From positions 1 through 13,140 of the forward strand of contig JAPLAJ010000141.1 in assembly GCA_026393335.1 (NCBI GenBank): 13,140 bases of DNA. The letters run 5' to 3'. This DNA is from Rhodoluna sp. Its GTDB lineage: Bacteria > Actinomycetota > Actinomycetes > Actinomycetales > Microbacteriaceae. Positions within the stretch are counted from its first letter, which is position 1. Each line of letters begins with the position of its first letter. Shown here one piece after another: positions 1-6,028 of this stretch. Below the pieces are notes generated by a model that did not search any database, was not told the origin of the DNA, and worked only from the letters and a program-made list of their open reading frames with translations. A program made the translations under genes and the position numbers.

Positions 1-663
1 AAAGGGTCATACCGTGAACCTGTAGCCGAACATGCACTGATGTTAGCGATGGCTCTTGGCAGAGTTATCCCTGAAAGAGTAAGAGCCACAAGTTGGGGTA
101 GAAAGTTTGCCGCATCTTTATATGATGCGAACATCTTGATTGTTGGAGCTGGTGGAATAACCGAAGAGTTGATAAAACAACTGACACCTTTTCGCTGCAA
201 CATCACTGTGGTTAGAAATAGACCAGGTCACTTAGATGGAGCTTCAACAACAGTTCAACTTGCCGAGCTAGATAACCACCTACCTTCAGCAGACTGGGTC
301 TTTCTAGCCTGCTCACTTACCGATGCAACCCGTAACCTCTTTGATCTTCAAAGATTGAAGAAGATGAAGCCTTCGGCCTATCTCGTGAATGTGGCCAGAG
401 GCCCCGTAATCAACACTTTGGATCTAGTTACAGCTTTGAACGAGGAAATCATTGCAGGAGCTGGGGTAGATGTCACCGATCCAGAGCCATTGCCTGATGG
501 ACATTCACTTTGGAGTGCTCAAAACGTCATCATTACACCCCACACAGCCGATACCAATGCTCAGGTGGTTAGGTTGTTCTCCATTCGGATTAGAGAGAAT
601 CTAGCCGCATACAAGGGTTTAGGGGACTGGGTGGGCCTAGTTGACCCTGAACTTGGCTACTAA
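1..663 (+). CDS. D-2-hydroxyacid dehydrogenase, C-terminal part (5' end outside window)
   Basis: The frame is open from base 1 and already reads REPVAEHALML, so the gene begins upstream and 220 residues are visible. The family reduces 2-keto acids or oxidises D-2-hydroxyacids with NAD(P)H in the cytoplasm. The visible part holds the Rossmann nucleotide-binding domain and the return to the catalytic domain. In visible numbering, the cofactor loop is VGAGGIT near residue 48, the substrate-binding Arg is in NVARGPV (R133), the acid is in VTDPEPLP (E162), and the catalytic His is in ITPHTAD (H181). The third Gly of the usual GxGxxG loop is Thr, a mild departure that does not by itself argue against NAD binding. 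Substrate cannot be assigned: glyoxylate/hydroxypyruvate reductase-like and phosphoglycerate dehydrogenase-like relatives share these motifs. It ends in TAA and is followed within 62 bases by a tRNA gene. Confidence 0.9.
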   Translation, partial: KGSYREPVAEHALMLAMALGRVIPERVRATSWGRKFAASLYDANILIVGAGGITEELIKQLTPFRCNITVVRNRPGHLDGASTTVQLAELDNHLPSADWVFLACSLTDATRNLFDLQRLKKMKPSAYLVNVARGPVINTLDLVTALNEEIIAGAGVDVTDPEPLPDGHSLWSAQNVIITPHTADTNAQVVRLFSIRIRENLAAYKGLGDWVGLVDPELGY

Positions 664-676
664 TTGCCTTAGGCAA
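664..676 (+). terminator. Weak candidate hairpin after the dehydrogenase gene
   Basis: Directly after the TAA stop there is a perfect short inverted repeat, TTGCC-TTA-GGCAA. A second small one (CCAAA-GTT-TTTGG) follows near 685-697. Neither has a clear run of T after it and the stems are only 5 bp, so this is a possible terminator only. Confidence 0.25.
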
Positions 677-725
677 GAAAAAGCCCAAAGTTTTTGGTAA
701 AGTATGAAAGTTGCTTAGGCAGCAT

Positions 726-801
726 TCCTCGGTAGCTCAATTGGCAGAGCAATCGGCTGTTAACCGATAGGTTCTTGGTTCGAGTCCAAGCCGGGGAGCC
801 A
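726..801 (+). tRNA. tRNA-Asn (anticodon GTT)
   Basis: A complete 76-base cloverleaf can be drawn. The acceptor TCCTCGG pairs with CCGGGGA (one T-G pair), the D stem is GCTC/GAGC, the anticodon stem is ATCGG/CCGAT around loop CTGTTAA, and the T arm is CTTGG-TTCGAGT-CCAAG. The anticodon GTT at 759-761 reads Asn codons. The discriminator is G798 and the CCA end (799-801) is encoded. The D loop is short, which is normal for this tRNA. No convincing promoter was found in the 62 bases upstream; TAAAGT at 698-703 and TAGGCA at 716-721 are the only -10-like hexamers seen. The kinase-like gene starts 26 bases downstream, so the two may share a transcript. Confidence 0.96.
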
Positions 802-827
802 ACACTTGAAGCCCTTCAGGAGACCAG

Positions 828-2081
828 ATGTTTCTTTGGATTCGCGATCAGAGATGGCTCCCAACAATTGTTCTGGCCGCTAGTTGCCTCCTGGTATTTG
901 GTGGTACTGACCTTCTGGTCCAAGGACCACAAACCATCGCCGCTTCGGTAGTACTAGCAGGTGCAGTGGCATTTTCTAGAGCGTTGCCATATGTTTCGAT
1001 AACTATGTTTTCGGCAGGAACTTTTATTCCCTTGGTTTTTTCTCTGGAGCCACAAGTTTCCCAACTCGGAACAACCGTCAGCTTGCTAATTCTTTCTGCT
1101 TTTGCAAACACCAATCAGCGCTGGATCGGCTTCTCACTAAATATTGTCCTCGGTTCAATTGCATATGTAGTAGTCGTGTTGCAGCTTCCTAATTCTGGAA
1201 CTTTCTACGGTCTGGTACTTCCTTCAGATGAAGCAAAGCTTGCTCTAGTTCTTGCTGGATTCGTATCTGTTCTAGCAGTGAACGCTAACGCTTGGTTTGT
1301 CGGAAGGCTTTTGTATACCCGCATCACTCACGTGGGAACTGAATTTGATAAAGAAGTTCTCAACCGTCAAATAGTCTCAGGCCAGCTAGCCCTAGCTGAA
1401 CAAGATAGAAGATTCGGTATCGCTAGGGATGTAAATGATCTCTTACTTGAACAGGTAAGTGCAACAATGTCCGCGGCTGAAGCAGGTATCTATGCAGCTA
1501 AAGCGGATCCCACCGTTGCACCAAGACTCTTAGAGAATCTACTCGAAGGTGTTAAGAAGTCTTACTCAGAGATTCGCAGAGTCAGCGATCTGCTTGGCTT
1601 ACAAAAAGAAAAAGCACTGGCATTACCTGGGCTCAGAAATCTTGAAAACCTAGTAGTTAGTTATCGAGAGTATGGCTATCGGGTTAGCTTCAAAGAACAG
1701 GGTGAGGCAACAAAGCTTGTCTCAGGAGCTGAACTAATCATATACAGAATCATCTTTGAAGCACTTGATAACATTCGTAAACACACTCCTGTTGGCACAG
1801 AAGTAGACATTGATTTCATGTGGCAAGGATCTGCTCTGCAGGTAATTATCAAAGATAACGGTGAAGAAACAACTCGAGCCCAATCCAAAGACGCAACTGG
1901 TTACTCGGTTCAAGAAGATCAGAAAGCACTGGTTGAACGACCTGTTGGAGCAGGGCTTACCACCATGCAGGAGCGTGCTGCACTTTATTCAGGAACCATG
2001 GACTTTGTCAGAGTTCCTGGTGTTGGTTTCAATGTTTCGGCCAACTTCCCGCTGATAACTAAATACGCCGAAGGTAAATAA
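828..2081 (+). CDS. Membrane sensor histidine-kinase-like protein lacking the phosphoacceptor His
   Basis: Residues about 10-160 are strongly hydrophobic and predict five or six membrane segments with little extracytoplasmic sequence, so any signal is probably sensed in the membrane. Residues about 185-258 align by eye with the HisKA_3 dimerisation domain of NarL/DesK-type kinases. Where the family has an IARxxHD core, this protein reads IARDVND, so Asn203 (AAT at 1434-1436) replaces the histidine that accepts phosphate. The ATPase domain (about 300-410) looks kept: N-box EALDNIRKH with N315, KDNGEE (D343, G345), the GAGLTTMQER lid region (374-383), and a final GVGFNVSANFPL strand. It may bind ATP but should not autophosphorylate in the usual way. 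ATG at 828 follows AGGAGA (818-823). The gene starts 26 bases after tRNA-Asn and its stop is one base from the regulator start, so the two form an operon. The family call is firm; the loss of function is inferred. Confidence 0.9.
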   Translation: MFLWIRDQRWLPTIVLAASCLLVFGGTDLLVQGPQTIAASVVLAGAVAFSRALPYVSITMFSAGTFIPLVFSLEPQVSQLGTTVSLLILSAFANTNQRWIGFSLNIVLGSIAYVVVVLQLPNSGTFYGLVLPSDEAKLALVLAGFVSVLAVNANAWFVGRLLYTRITHVGTEFDKEVLNRQIVSGQLALAEQDRRFGIARDVNDLLLEQVSATMSAAEAGIYAAKADPTVAPRLLENLLEGVKKSYSEIRRVSDLLGLQKEKALALPGLRNLENLVVSYREYGYRVSFKEQGEATKLVSGAELIIYRIIFEALDNIRKHTPVGTEVDIDFMWQGSALQVIIKDNGEETTRAQSKDATGYSVQEDQKALVERPVGAGLTTMQERAALYSGTMDFVRVPGVGFNVSANFPLITKYAEGK

Positions 2082-2082
2082 C

Positions 2083-2754
2083 TTGGCGGTTATTCGGGTG
2101 GCACTTTTAGGTGGATCTGATTCCCTCAGAGCAGCTAGGCGCGCAATTCTAGATACTGAAGCTAGCGTGCAGATTGTTTATGACTCTGATGGATTTGGCT
2201 TACTGCCACAAGATTTTAGAGAAGTGAATTTCGATGTCGCCATCATCGAACAAAGACTAGGTAGTCAGTCAGCTTTTGATTTTATAAAAATTCTGCATAC
2301 CCTTGCAGCCATGGATCAGAGTGCCCTAGGCCGATTACTTATAGCAAGTCAGTTCCATGAAACTGAACTAAGAGTAAGAGCTATTGAAGCTGGCGCAGTG
2401 GATTGTGTTTTTGTCAGTGATGGAGCAGCTTCGCTGATAACTAAAGTTTCCAAATGTGCAGATACTGAAACTGATTTTGCCATTCGAGAGATTGTTCCAC
2501 TTCTAGGCGAACGAAAAGTTGATCAAGAAGGCTTCCAGCTAGCGGCTTTGAGTTTAGATACGTTAGATAAATCAGGCACTAGGGTCCTAAAGGCTTTTTG
2601 CCAGCTCAAGAGTGATGCTGAAATTGCCATGGCTGCCGGAGTTCCGAAAGCTAAAGTGAAAACTACTTTGCTGGCTATTCAAAAACTACTGTTGCTAAAC
2701 ACTAGATCTCAATTGCTTTTGAAGATGTATCGTTTAGGTGCTTTAGCCCTCTAG
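2083..2754 (+). CDS. Atypical response regulator: pseudo-receiver plus LuxR-type HTH
   Basis: This 223-residue protein has the size and layout of a NarL/FixJ regulator: receiver domain about 3-125 and DNA-binding helix-turn-helix about 158-220. The receiver has lost its catalytic residues. The usual acidic pair after strand 1 is GG (VALLGGSDS, residues 6-14), the phosphoacceptor Asp after strand 3 is Glu56 (DVAIIEQRLG), and no Lys is seen at the expected place near residues 110-112 (VFVSDG). The C-terminal part keeps the LuxR pattern (SDAEIAMAAGVPKAKVKTTL, residues 177-196, then KLLLLNTRSQ and YRLGAL), though it is divergent. It should bind DNA without being switched by phosphorylation; Glu56 might mimic a permanently active state. 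The start is TTG, one base after the kinase stop, with AAGG at 2071-2074. Its last 12 bases overlap the convergent deformylase gene. Confidence 0.87.
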   Translation: MAVIRVALLGGSDSLRAARRAILDTEASVQIVYDSDGFGLLPQDFREVNFDVAIIEQRLGSQSAFDFIKILHTLAAMDQSALGRLLIASQFHETELRVRAIEAGAVDCVFVSDGAASLITKVSKCADTETDFAIREIVPLLGERKVDQEGFQLAALSLDTLDKSGTRVLKAFCQLKSDAEIAMAAGVPKAKVKTTLLAIQKLLLLNTRSQLLLKMYRLGALAL

Positions 2755-3309
2755 TTTTTCTTCACCTGGTAGCCAAGAAATACCATCTTTACCCCAGCCG
2801 CGTTCGGCAATAGTATCTTTAGCTTCCTGAGCATATGGCTCACTTAGCTTGTCAACGTAAAGAATGCCTTCGAGGTGATCAAATTCATGTTGGAATATTC
2901 TGGCAAACCAACCGGTTGCCTCAATGTGCACTGGGTTCTGGTCAAGATCAACCCCAGTTACAACAGCTGATTCAGCTCTTTTCAACGGAAAGCGTTCGCC
3001 AGGGACGCTAAGGCATCCCTCTGACTCGCTTTCCCAGTCTGCTTGTTCTGTTGGCACCGCAGAGGTGGTGAGGGTGGGGTTGATGACCACGCCACGCTGG
3101 GCTGAGCCATCTTCGGCATCCCAGTCATAGACAAAGATTCTTAGGTTCACACCGATTTGGGGGGCTGCTAGGCCAACCCCAGGAGCCTCATCCATGGTTT
3201 CATACATGTCCTGAACAAGAACCCTAAGTTCCTCGTTGAATTCGGTAACTTCTAAGGCTTTGGTGTGTAGTACAGGGTTTCCAGTGATGCAGATGGGTCT
3301 AATGGTCAT
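2743..3309 (-). CDS. def: Peptide deformylase
   Basis: The enzyme removes the N-formyl group from the initiator methionine of new proteins at the ribosome, using a bound metal ion (usually Fe2+). All three family motifs are present: GVGLAAPQ (44-51), EGCLSVPG with metal ligand C99, and QHEFDHLEG with metal ligands H141 and H145 and catalytic E142. At 188 residues it is of usual length, with an actinobacterial-type C-terminal extension after the HExxH helix. The ATG at 3309-3307 has no clear Shine-Dalgarno sequence. A -10-like TAGGGT lies 11 bases upstream on this strand (3321-3326), so the message may have a very short leader (inference). The 3' end overlaps the response-regulator gene by 12 bases. 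The transporter gene upstream is divergent. Confidence 0.97.
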   Translation of the reverse strand: MTIRPICITGNPVLHTKALEVTEFNEELRVLVQDMYETMDEAPGVGLAAPQIGVNLRIFVYDWDAEDGSAQRGVVINPTLTTSAVPTEQADWESESEGCLSVPGERFPLKRAESAVVTGVDLDQNPVHIEATGWFARIFQHEFDHLEGILYVDKLSEPYAQEAKDTIAERGWGKDGISWLPGEEKLEG

Positions 3310-3357
3310 TTCTCAAATTTACCCTAGGAATAATGACCTTTTGTGTGGGTAGGCTAG

Positions 3358-4317
3358 TTGAAGACCGTAAACAAGGAGTTGGGGCACAATTTGAGAATCT
3401 TGGCTATAACGCTTGCGCTGATATCAGCTGTCTTGCTTGCCGTGGGCACTCAACTTCAAAACGGTGCTGTTGGAGATCAGAAGAAGGCCGCTCTATCTGG
3501 TCGTTCTCACCTGAAACTCAATCAGCTGGTTCAACTATTAAAGCGACCTCAATGGGTAACAGGTTTAGGCCTCACCTTGGTTGCCTTGGTAATGCAGTTC
3601 ACAGCACTGCTTCTAGCACCGCTAATTCTGGTTCAACCAATTGGTGCTATCGCTCTTGTGATCACTTCAATCTTGAACGCCAAGATAACCAAGACCAAGC
3701 TAAACAAGCCTTCGATATTGGCTATTGTGCTTTGTACAACAGGCCTTGGAGCATTCGTAGTCATGGCTCACCAGGTAGCTGAAGAGCCAGCAATTGATGA
3801 CAATAACCTAATGATCATTCTTGCCATGGCAATTACTTTGATTGCAACCTTCGGCTTTATCTTCTACATCGGTGCATCCAGGTTCAAGCCCTTGACTTTC
3901 ATTCTTGGTGCAGGTGCTCTGTTCGGCTTTGTAGCTACCTTGACCAAGGTTGTTGTAAAGAGACTTTTTCAACAGGATGGCTTCAACCGCATTGTTAGCT
4001 TCAAGGCTGAATTGGTTACCGACGGACTGACGCTCTTAGCCCTGCTTTGTATGATCGCAGCTGGGCTACTTGGTGCCTGGTTTGTGCAGAATGCCTATGC
4101 TTCAGGACCACCAGATTTAGTGGTAGCAGGGCTTACGGTTATCGACCCTCTGGTTGCTGTGAGCATTGGAGTAGTGCTGCTAAATGAGGCTATGAACGCT
4201 CCTTGGCCTATCATGCTGGGCTTTGTGGCAAGCGGGGTAATGAGCGTTATCGGAGTGTTCTTGCTCTCCAAGGTGCATCCTGAACTAATCAAAGACACCC
4301 AAAAGCCTTTAGGCTAA
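3358..4317 (+). CDS. DMT-superfamily membrane transporter (NIPA/EamA-like)
   Basis: The product, up to 319 residues, is almost wholly hydrophobic, with about nine membrane segments separated by short loops. Typical features are the LVQPIGAIALVITSILNAKI segment near residue 90 and a C-terminal pair of helices around VIDPLVAVSIGVVLLNE (about 262-278), which resemble the drug/metabolite transporter fold, especially NIPA-like proteins that in animals move Mg2+. The substrate here cannot be read from sequence. The start is uncertain. TTG at 3358 has a weak GGGTAGG upstream. TTG at 3391 (308 residues, 4 fewer N-terminal charges, direct entry into the first helix) lies 12 bases after a good AAGGAG at 3373-3378. 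A -10-like TAGGCT at 3350-3355 would favour 3391. The glycosyltransferase follows after 56 bases on the same strand and may be co-transcribed. Confidence 0.82.
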   Translation: MKTVNKELGHNLRILAITLALISAVLLAVGTQLQNGAVGDQKKAALSGRSHLKLNQLVQLLKRPQWVTGLGLTLVALVMQFTALLLAPLILVQPIGAIALVITSILNAKITKTKLNKPSILAIVLCTTGLGAFVVMAHQVAEEPAIDDNNLMIILAMAITLIATFGFIFYIGASRFKPLTFILGAGALFGFVATLTKVVVKRLFQQDGFNRIVSFKAELVTDGLTLLALLCMIAAGLLGAWFVQNAYASGPPDLVVAGLTVIDPLVAVSIGVVLLNEAMNAPWPIMLGFVASGVMSVIGVFLLSKVHPELIKDTQKPLG

Positions 4318-4373
4318 ACTGCTCATAGGCCAATTAGGCACTTTTTCCAACAAAACAAGACAGGTTTTATAGC

Positions 4374-5831
4374 TTGGCTCAATCAACCAGACATCCAGGT
4401 CACCCACTTAGAGTGCTCATAGCCTCTGATACATTCCCACCGGACATCAATGGTGCCGCTCGTTTCACCGAGCGACTAGCTGGTGGGCTAGTTCGTAACG
4501 GAAACGATGTGCACGTAATTGCACCCTCATTCAATAAGACTTGGGGAACTTCTAAGGAAGTAATCGATTCAGTTTCGATGACCGTGCACAGAATCCGTAG
4601 TTACAAGGTTCCCTTTCACAAGACATTGAGATATGTAAACCCTTTTACTTTGAAAAGAAAAGTCGATCTAATCCTTGATGGTTTTGAGCCAGATGCTATT
4701 CACTCACAGTCACACCTAATTCTGGGTCGTCTCTGTATGAGAAGTGGCCTGCAGAGAAACATCCGGTTGGTTGCAACTAACCACATCATGCCTGAAAACA
4801 TTCTTCGCTATCTTCCGCTACCTAAATTCTTGGAGGAACAGTTCAAGAAGAGACTCTGGAAAGATGCGGGCAAGGTGCTGGCAAACTTCGATCACGTAAC
4901 AACTCCGACCCGTAGAGCTGCTGAGCTACTTCAAGCGGCAGCTGGCATGGAGAATGTCCTCGCTATTTCGTGTGGAATTGATGCAACAAATTTCACCAAC
5001 CCAACTCCTACAACAAACAAACCTTTTAGGATTTTGTTTCTAGGACGCTTGGATTGGGAGAAGCACATCCACAATCTTCTCAAGGCAGTTGCTCAGTTGC
5101 CTAAAGAGATTGACACTTACGTTGAAATCGCCGGTGACGGTAACCAGAGAAAGTATCTGGGTGAACTAGCAATCGATTTGGGTATTGCTGAAAGAGTCAA
5201 GTTCTTAGGGCACATTTCTGAAGAAGAATTACCTTTGGCTTATGAGCGTGCAACCTTGTTTGCTATGCCATCTATTGCTGAACTGCAGTCAATTGCAACC
5301 ATGGAAGCTATGGCTTCTGGTCGACCTGTGGTAGCTGCCAACGCCATGGCCTTACCTCACCTTGTTCACCATGGTGACAACGGCTACCTCTTTGAGCCTG
5401 ACGATGTGGATGATTTCACACAATGCCTCCTTAAGGTGGCAACAGCAGATCAAGAGGAACTAAACAGACTCTCTGAGAACTCAATTCACCTAATCCAGTC
5501 TCACGACATCAAAAAGACTCTAGCCATCTTCGAAGGTCTTTACCGTGGCGACCAGGATGCTAGACGCGAAAGCGATGACAACCTAGAAAGCTATAACAAT
5601 CCAATTGGTCGATTGAACGATGCAGTACGAAGAGCTGAACTTAGAGTAAGACGGCAGGCACTTGTGGCTTTAGGGAAGATCAGCGACATTGGTGAGGAAA
5701 TCAAAGAAGGCTTAGATGAACTCAAGGCTGATGTGGTCAGACAGGCTAAAAAGGTAGATAAACAAGTCCGTAAAGGTGTCAAGAAGACAGTTAATAACGC
5801 AAAGAACAGATTGAAGCGCACTGACGAATAG
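4374..5831 (+). CDS. GT4-family glycosyltransferase with basic C-terminal tail
   Basis: This is a GT-B retaining glycosyltransferase. The N-terminal half has the acceptor-side signature RVLIASDTFPPDINGAAR (13-30). The C-terminal half has LFLGRLDWEKH (221-231), AGDGNQRK, and the nucleotide-sugar binding EX7E motif, E303 to E311, within AELQSIATMEAMASGRPVVA. Enzymes with this N-terminus often put mannose or glucose from a nucleotide sugar onto lipid acceptors such as diacylglycerol or phosphatidylinositol mannosides on the inner face of the membrane; that role is inferred. After the catalytic fold ends near residue 392, about 90 extra residues form a Lys/Arg/Glu-rich, probably helical tail (411-485) without a hydrophobic segment. 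The start is TTG at 4374 with a weak AGACAGG 9 bases upstream; no better in-frame start precedes RVLIASD. A tRNA gene begins 15 bases after the stop. Confidence 0.9.
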   Translation: MAQSTRHPGHPLRVLIASDTFPPDINGAARFTERLAGGLVRNGNDVHVIAPSFNKTWGTSKEVIDSVSMTVHRIRSYKVPFHKTLRYVNPFTLKRKVDLILDGFEPDAIHSQSHLILGRLCMRSGLQRNIRLVATNHIMPENILRYLPLPKFLEEQFKKRLWKDAGKVLANFDHVTTPTRRAAELLQAAAGMENVLAISCGIDATNFTNPTPTTNKPFRILFLGRLDWEKHIHNLLKAVAQLPKEIDTYVEIAGDGNQRKYLGELAIDLGIAERVKFLGHISEEELPLAYERATLFAMPSIAELQSIATMEAMASGRPVVAANAMALPHLVHHGDNGYLFEPDDVDDFTQCLLKVATADQEELNRLSENSIHLIQSHDIKKTLAIFEGLYRGDQDARRESDDNLESYNNPIGRLNDAVRRAELRVRRQALVALGKISDIGEEIKEGLDELKADVVRQAKKVDKQVRKGVKKTVNNAKNRLKRTDE

Positions 5832-5839
5832 ACTAAGGA
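5811..5839 (+). promoter_or_regulatory. Candidate promoter for the CAT-anticodon tRNA
   Basis: TTGAAG (5811-5816) and TAAGGA (5834-5839) are 17 bases apart, which would start transcription at about the first base of the tRNA. The -35 matches consensus at four of six positions but the -10 is poor. It lies in the end of the glycosyltransferase gene. Read-through from that gene is the alternative. Confidence 0.3.
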
Positions 5840-5846
5840 AAGGTTG

Positions 5847-5923
5847 GGGGAGTTAGCTCAGCCGGTTAGAGCAGCGGACTCATAATCCGTCGGTCGCGGG
5901 TTCAAGTCCCGCACTCCCCACCA
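5847..5923 (+). tRNA. tRNA with anticodon CAT (elongator Met or Ile2)
   Basis: A 77-base cloverleaf with encoded CCA. The acceptor GGGGAGT pairs perfectly with ACTCCCC, the D stem is GCTC/GAGC, the anticodon stem is GCGGA/TCCGT around CTCATAA, and the T arm is GCGGG-TTCAAGT-CCCGC, with discriminator A5920. The anticodon is CAT at 5881-5883. A paired first base (G1-C72) and the lack of three G-C pairs next to the anticodon loop rule out the initiator. Elongator Met and the lysidine-modified Ile2 tRNA, which decodes ATA, both carry CAT. The stretch after the anticodon stem (GGTCGCGGGTTCAAGTCC) resembles E. coli Ile2 more than E. coli Met as I recall them, so Ile2 is a real possibility. It lies 15 bases after the glycosyltransferase stop. 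Confidence 0.93.
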
Positions 5924-5942
5924 GATTACGCTTAGATAACGA

Positions 5943-5965
5943 CTGAATATTCTCAGCATTTTTTC
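5943..5965 (+). terminator. Weak candidate terminator after the CAT tRNA
   Basis: CTGA-ATATTC-TCAG is a 4-bp stem followed by CATTTTTT, giving a short hairpin and a run of six T. The position, 20 bases after the tRNA and before the pullulanase control region, is right for a terminator, but the stem is too short to be confident. Confidence 0.3.
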
Positions 5966-5979
5966 AGCGCTTTTACTTC

Positions 5980-5993
5980 AGTAAACGCTTACA
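5980..5993 (+). promoter_or_regulatory. LacI-family (cre-like) operator upstream of the pullulanase gene
   Basis: AGTAAACGCTTACA is a near-perfect palindrome around the central CG. It fits the catabolite-responsive element consensus TGWNANCGNTNWCA at every position but the first, and also the wider LacI-family pattern GTAAACG-TTAC. It ends 35 bases before the pullulanase GTG start. A -10-like TACAGT (5990-5995) overlaps it, so a bound LacI-type regulator could block transcription until maltose or maltodextrin is present (inference). No LacI-family gene is in the window. The upstream bases AGCGCTTTTAC (5966-5976) form an imperfect mirror of GTAAACGCT and might be a weak second site or a hairpin arm. 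Confidence 0.6.
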
Positions 5994-6028
5994 GTTAGAG
6001 ACATAACCTACACGAAAGAGTTGTTATT

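Noticed and set aside
828..2754. The kinase and regulator as pseudogenes
   Set aside because: Both frames are full length without stops or frameshifts, the ATP-binding boxes and HTH pattern are kept, and the genes remain tightly spaced with a ribosome site.
2755..2785. A terminator at the regulator/def junction (TTTTT at 2755-2759 and a TGGTA/TACCA repeat)
   Set aside because: The T run has no adequate stem before it and the 5-bp repeat with a 9-base loop is too weak.
3333..3782. An open frame of 149 codons overlapping the transporter start in another frame
   Set aside because: Its translation is Ser/Cys-rich without domain features and conflicts with the hydrophobic transporter frame, which has clear membrane helices.
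4304..4345. Terminator at the end of the transporter gene (AGCC-TTTA-GGCT near the stop)
   Set aside because: The short stem lies within the last codons and is not followed by a T run at the right distance, so read-through into the glycosyltransferase is as likely.
5847..5923. Initiator tRNA-fMet
   Set aside because: Position 1-72 is a G-C pair and the anticodon stem lacks the three consecutive G-C pairs of initiators.
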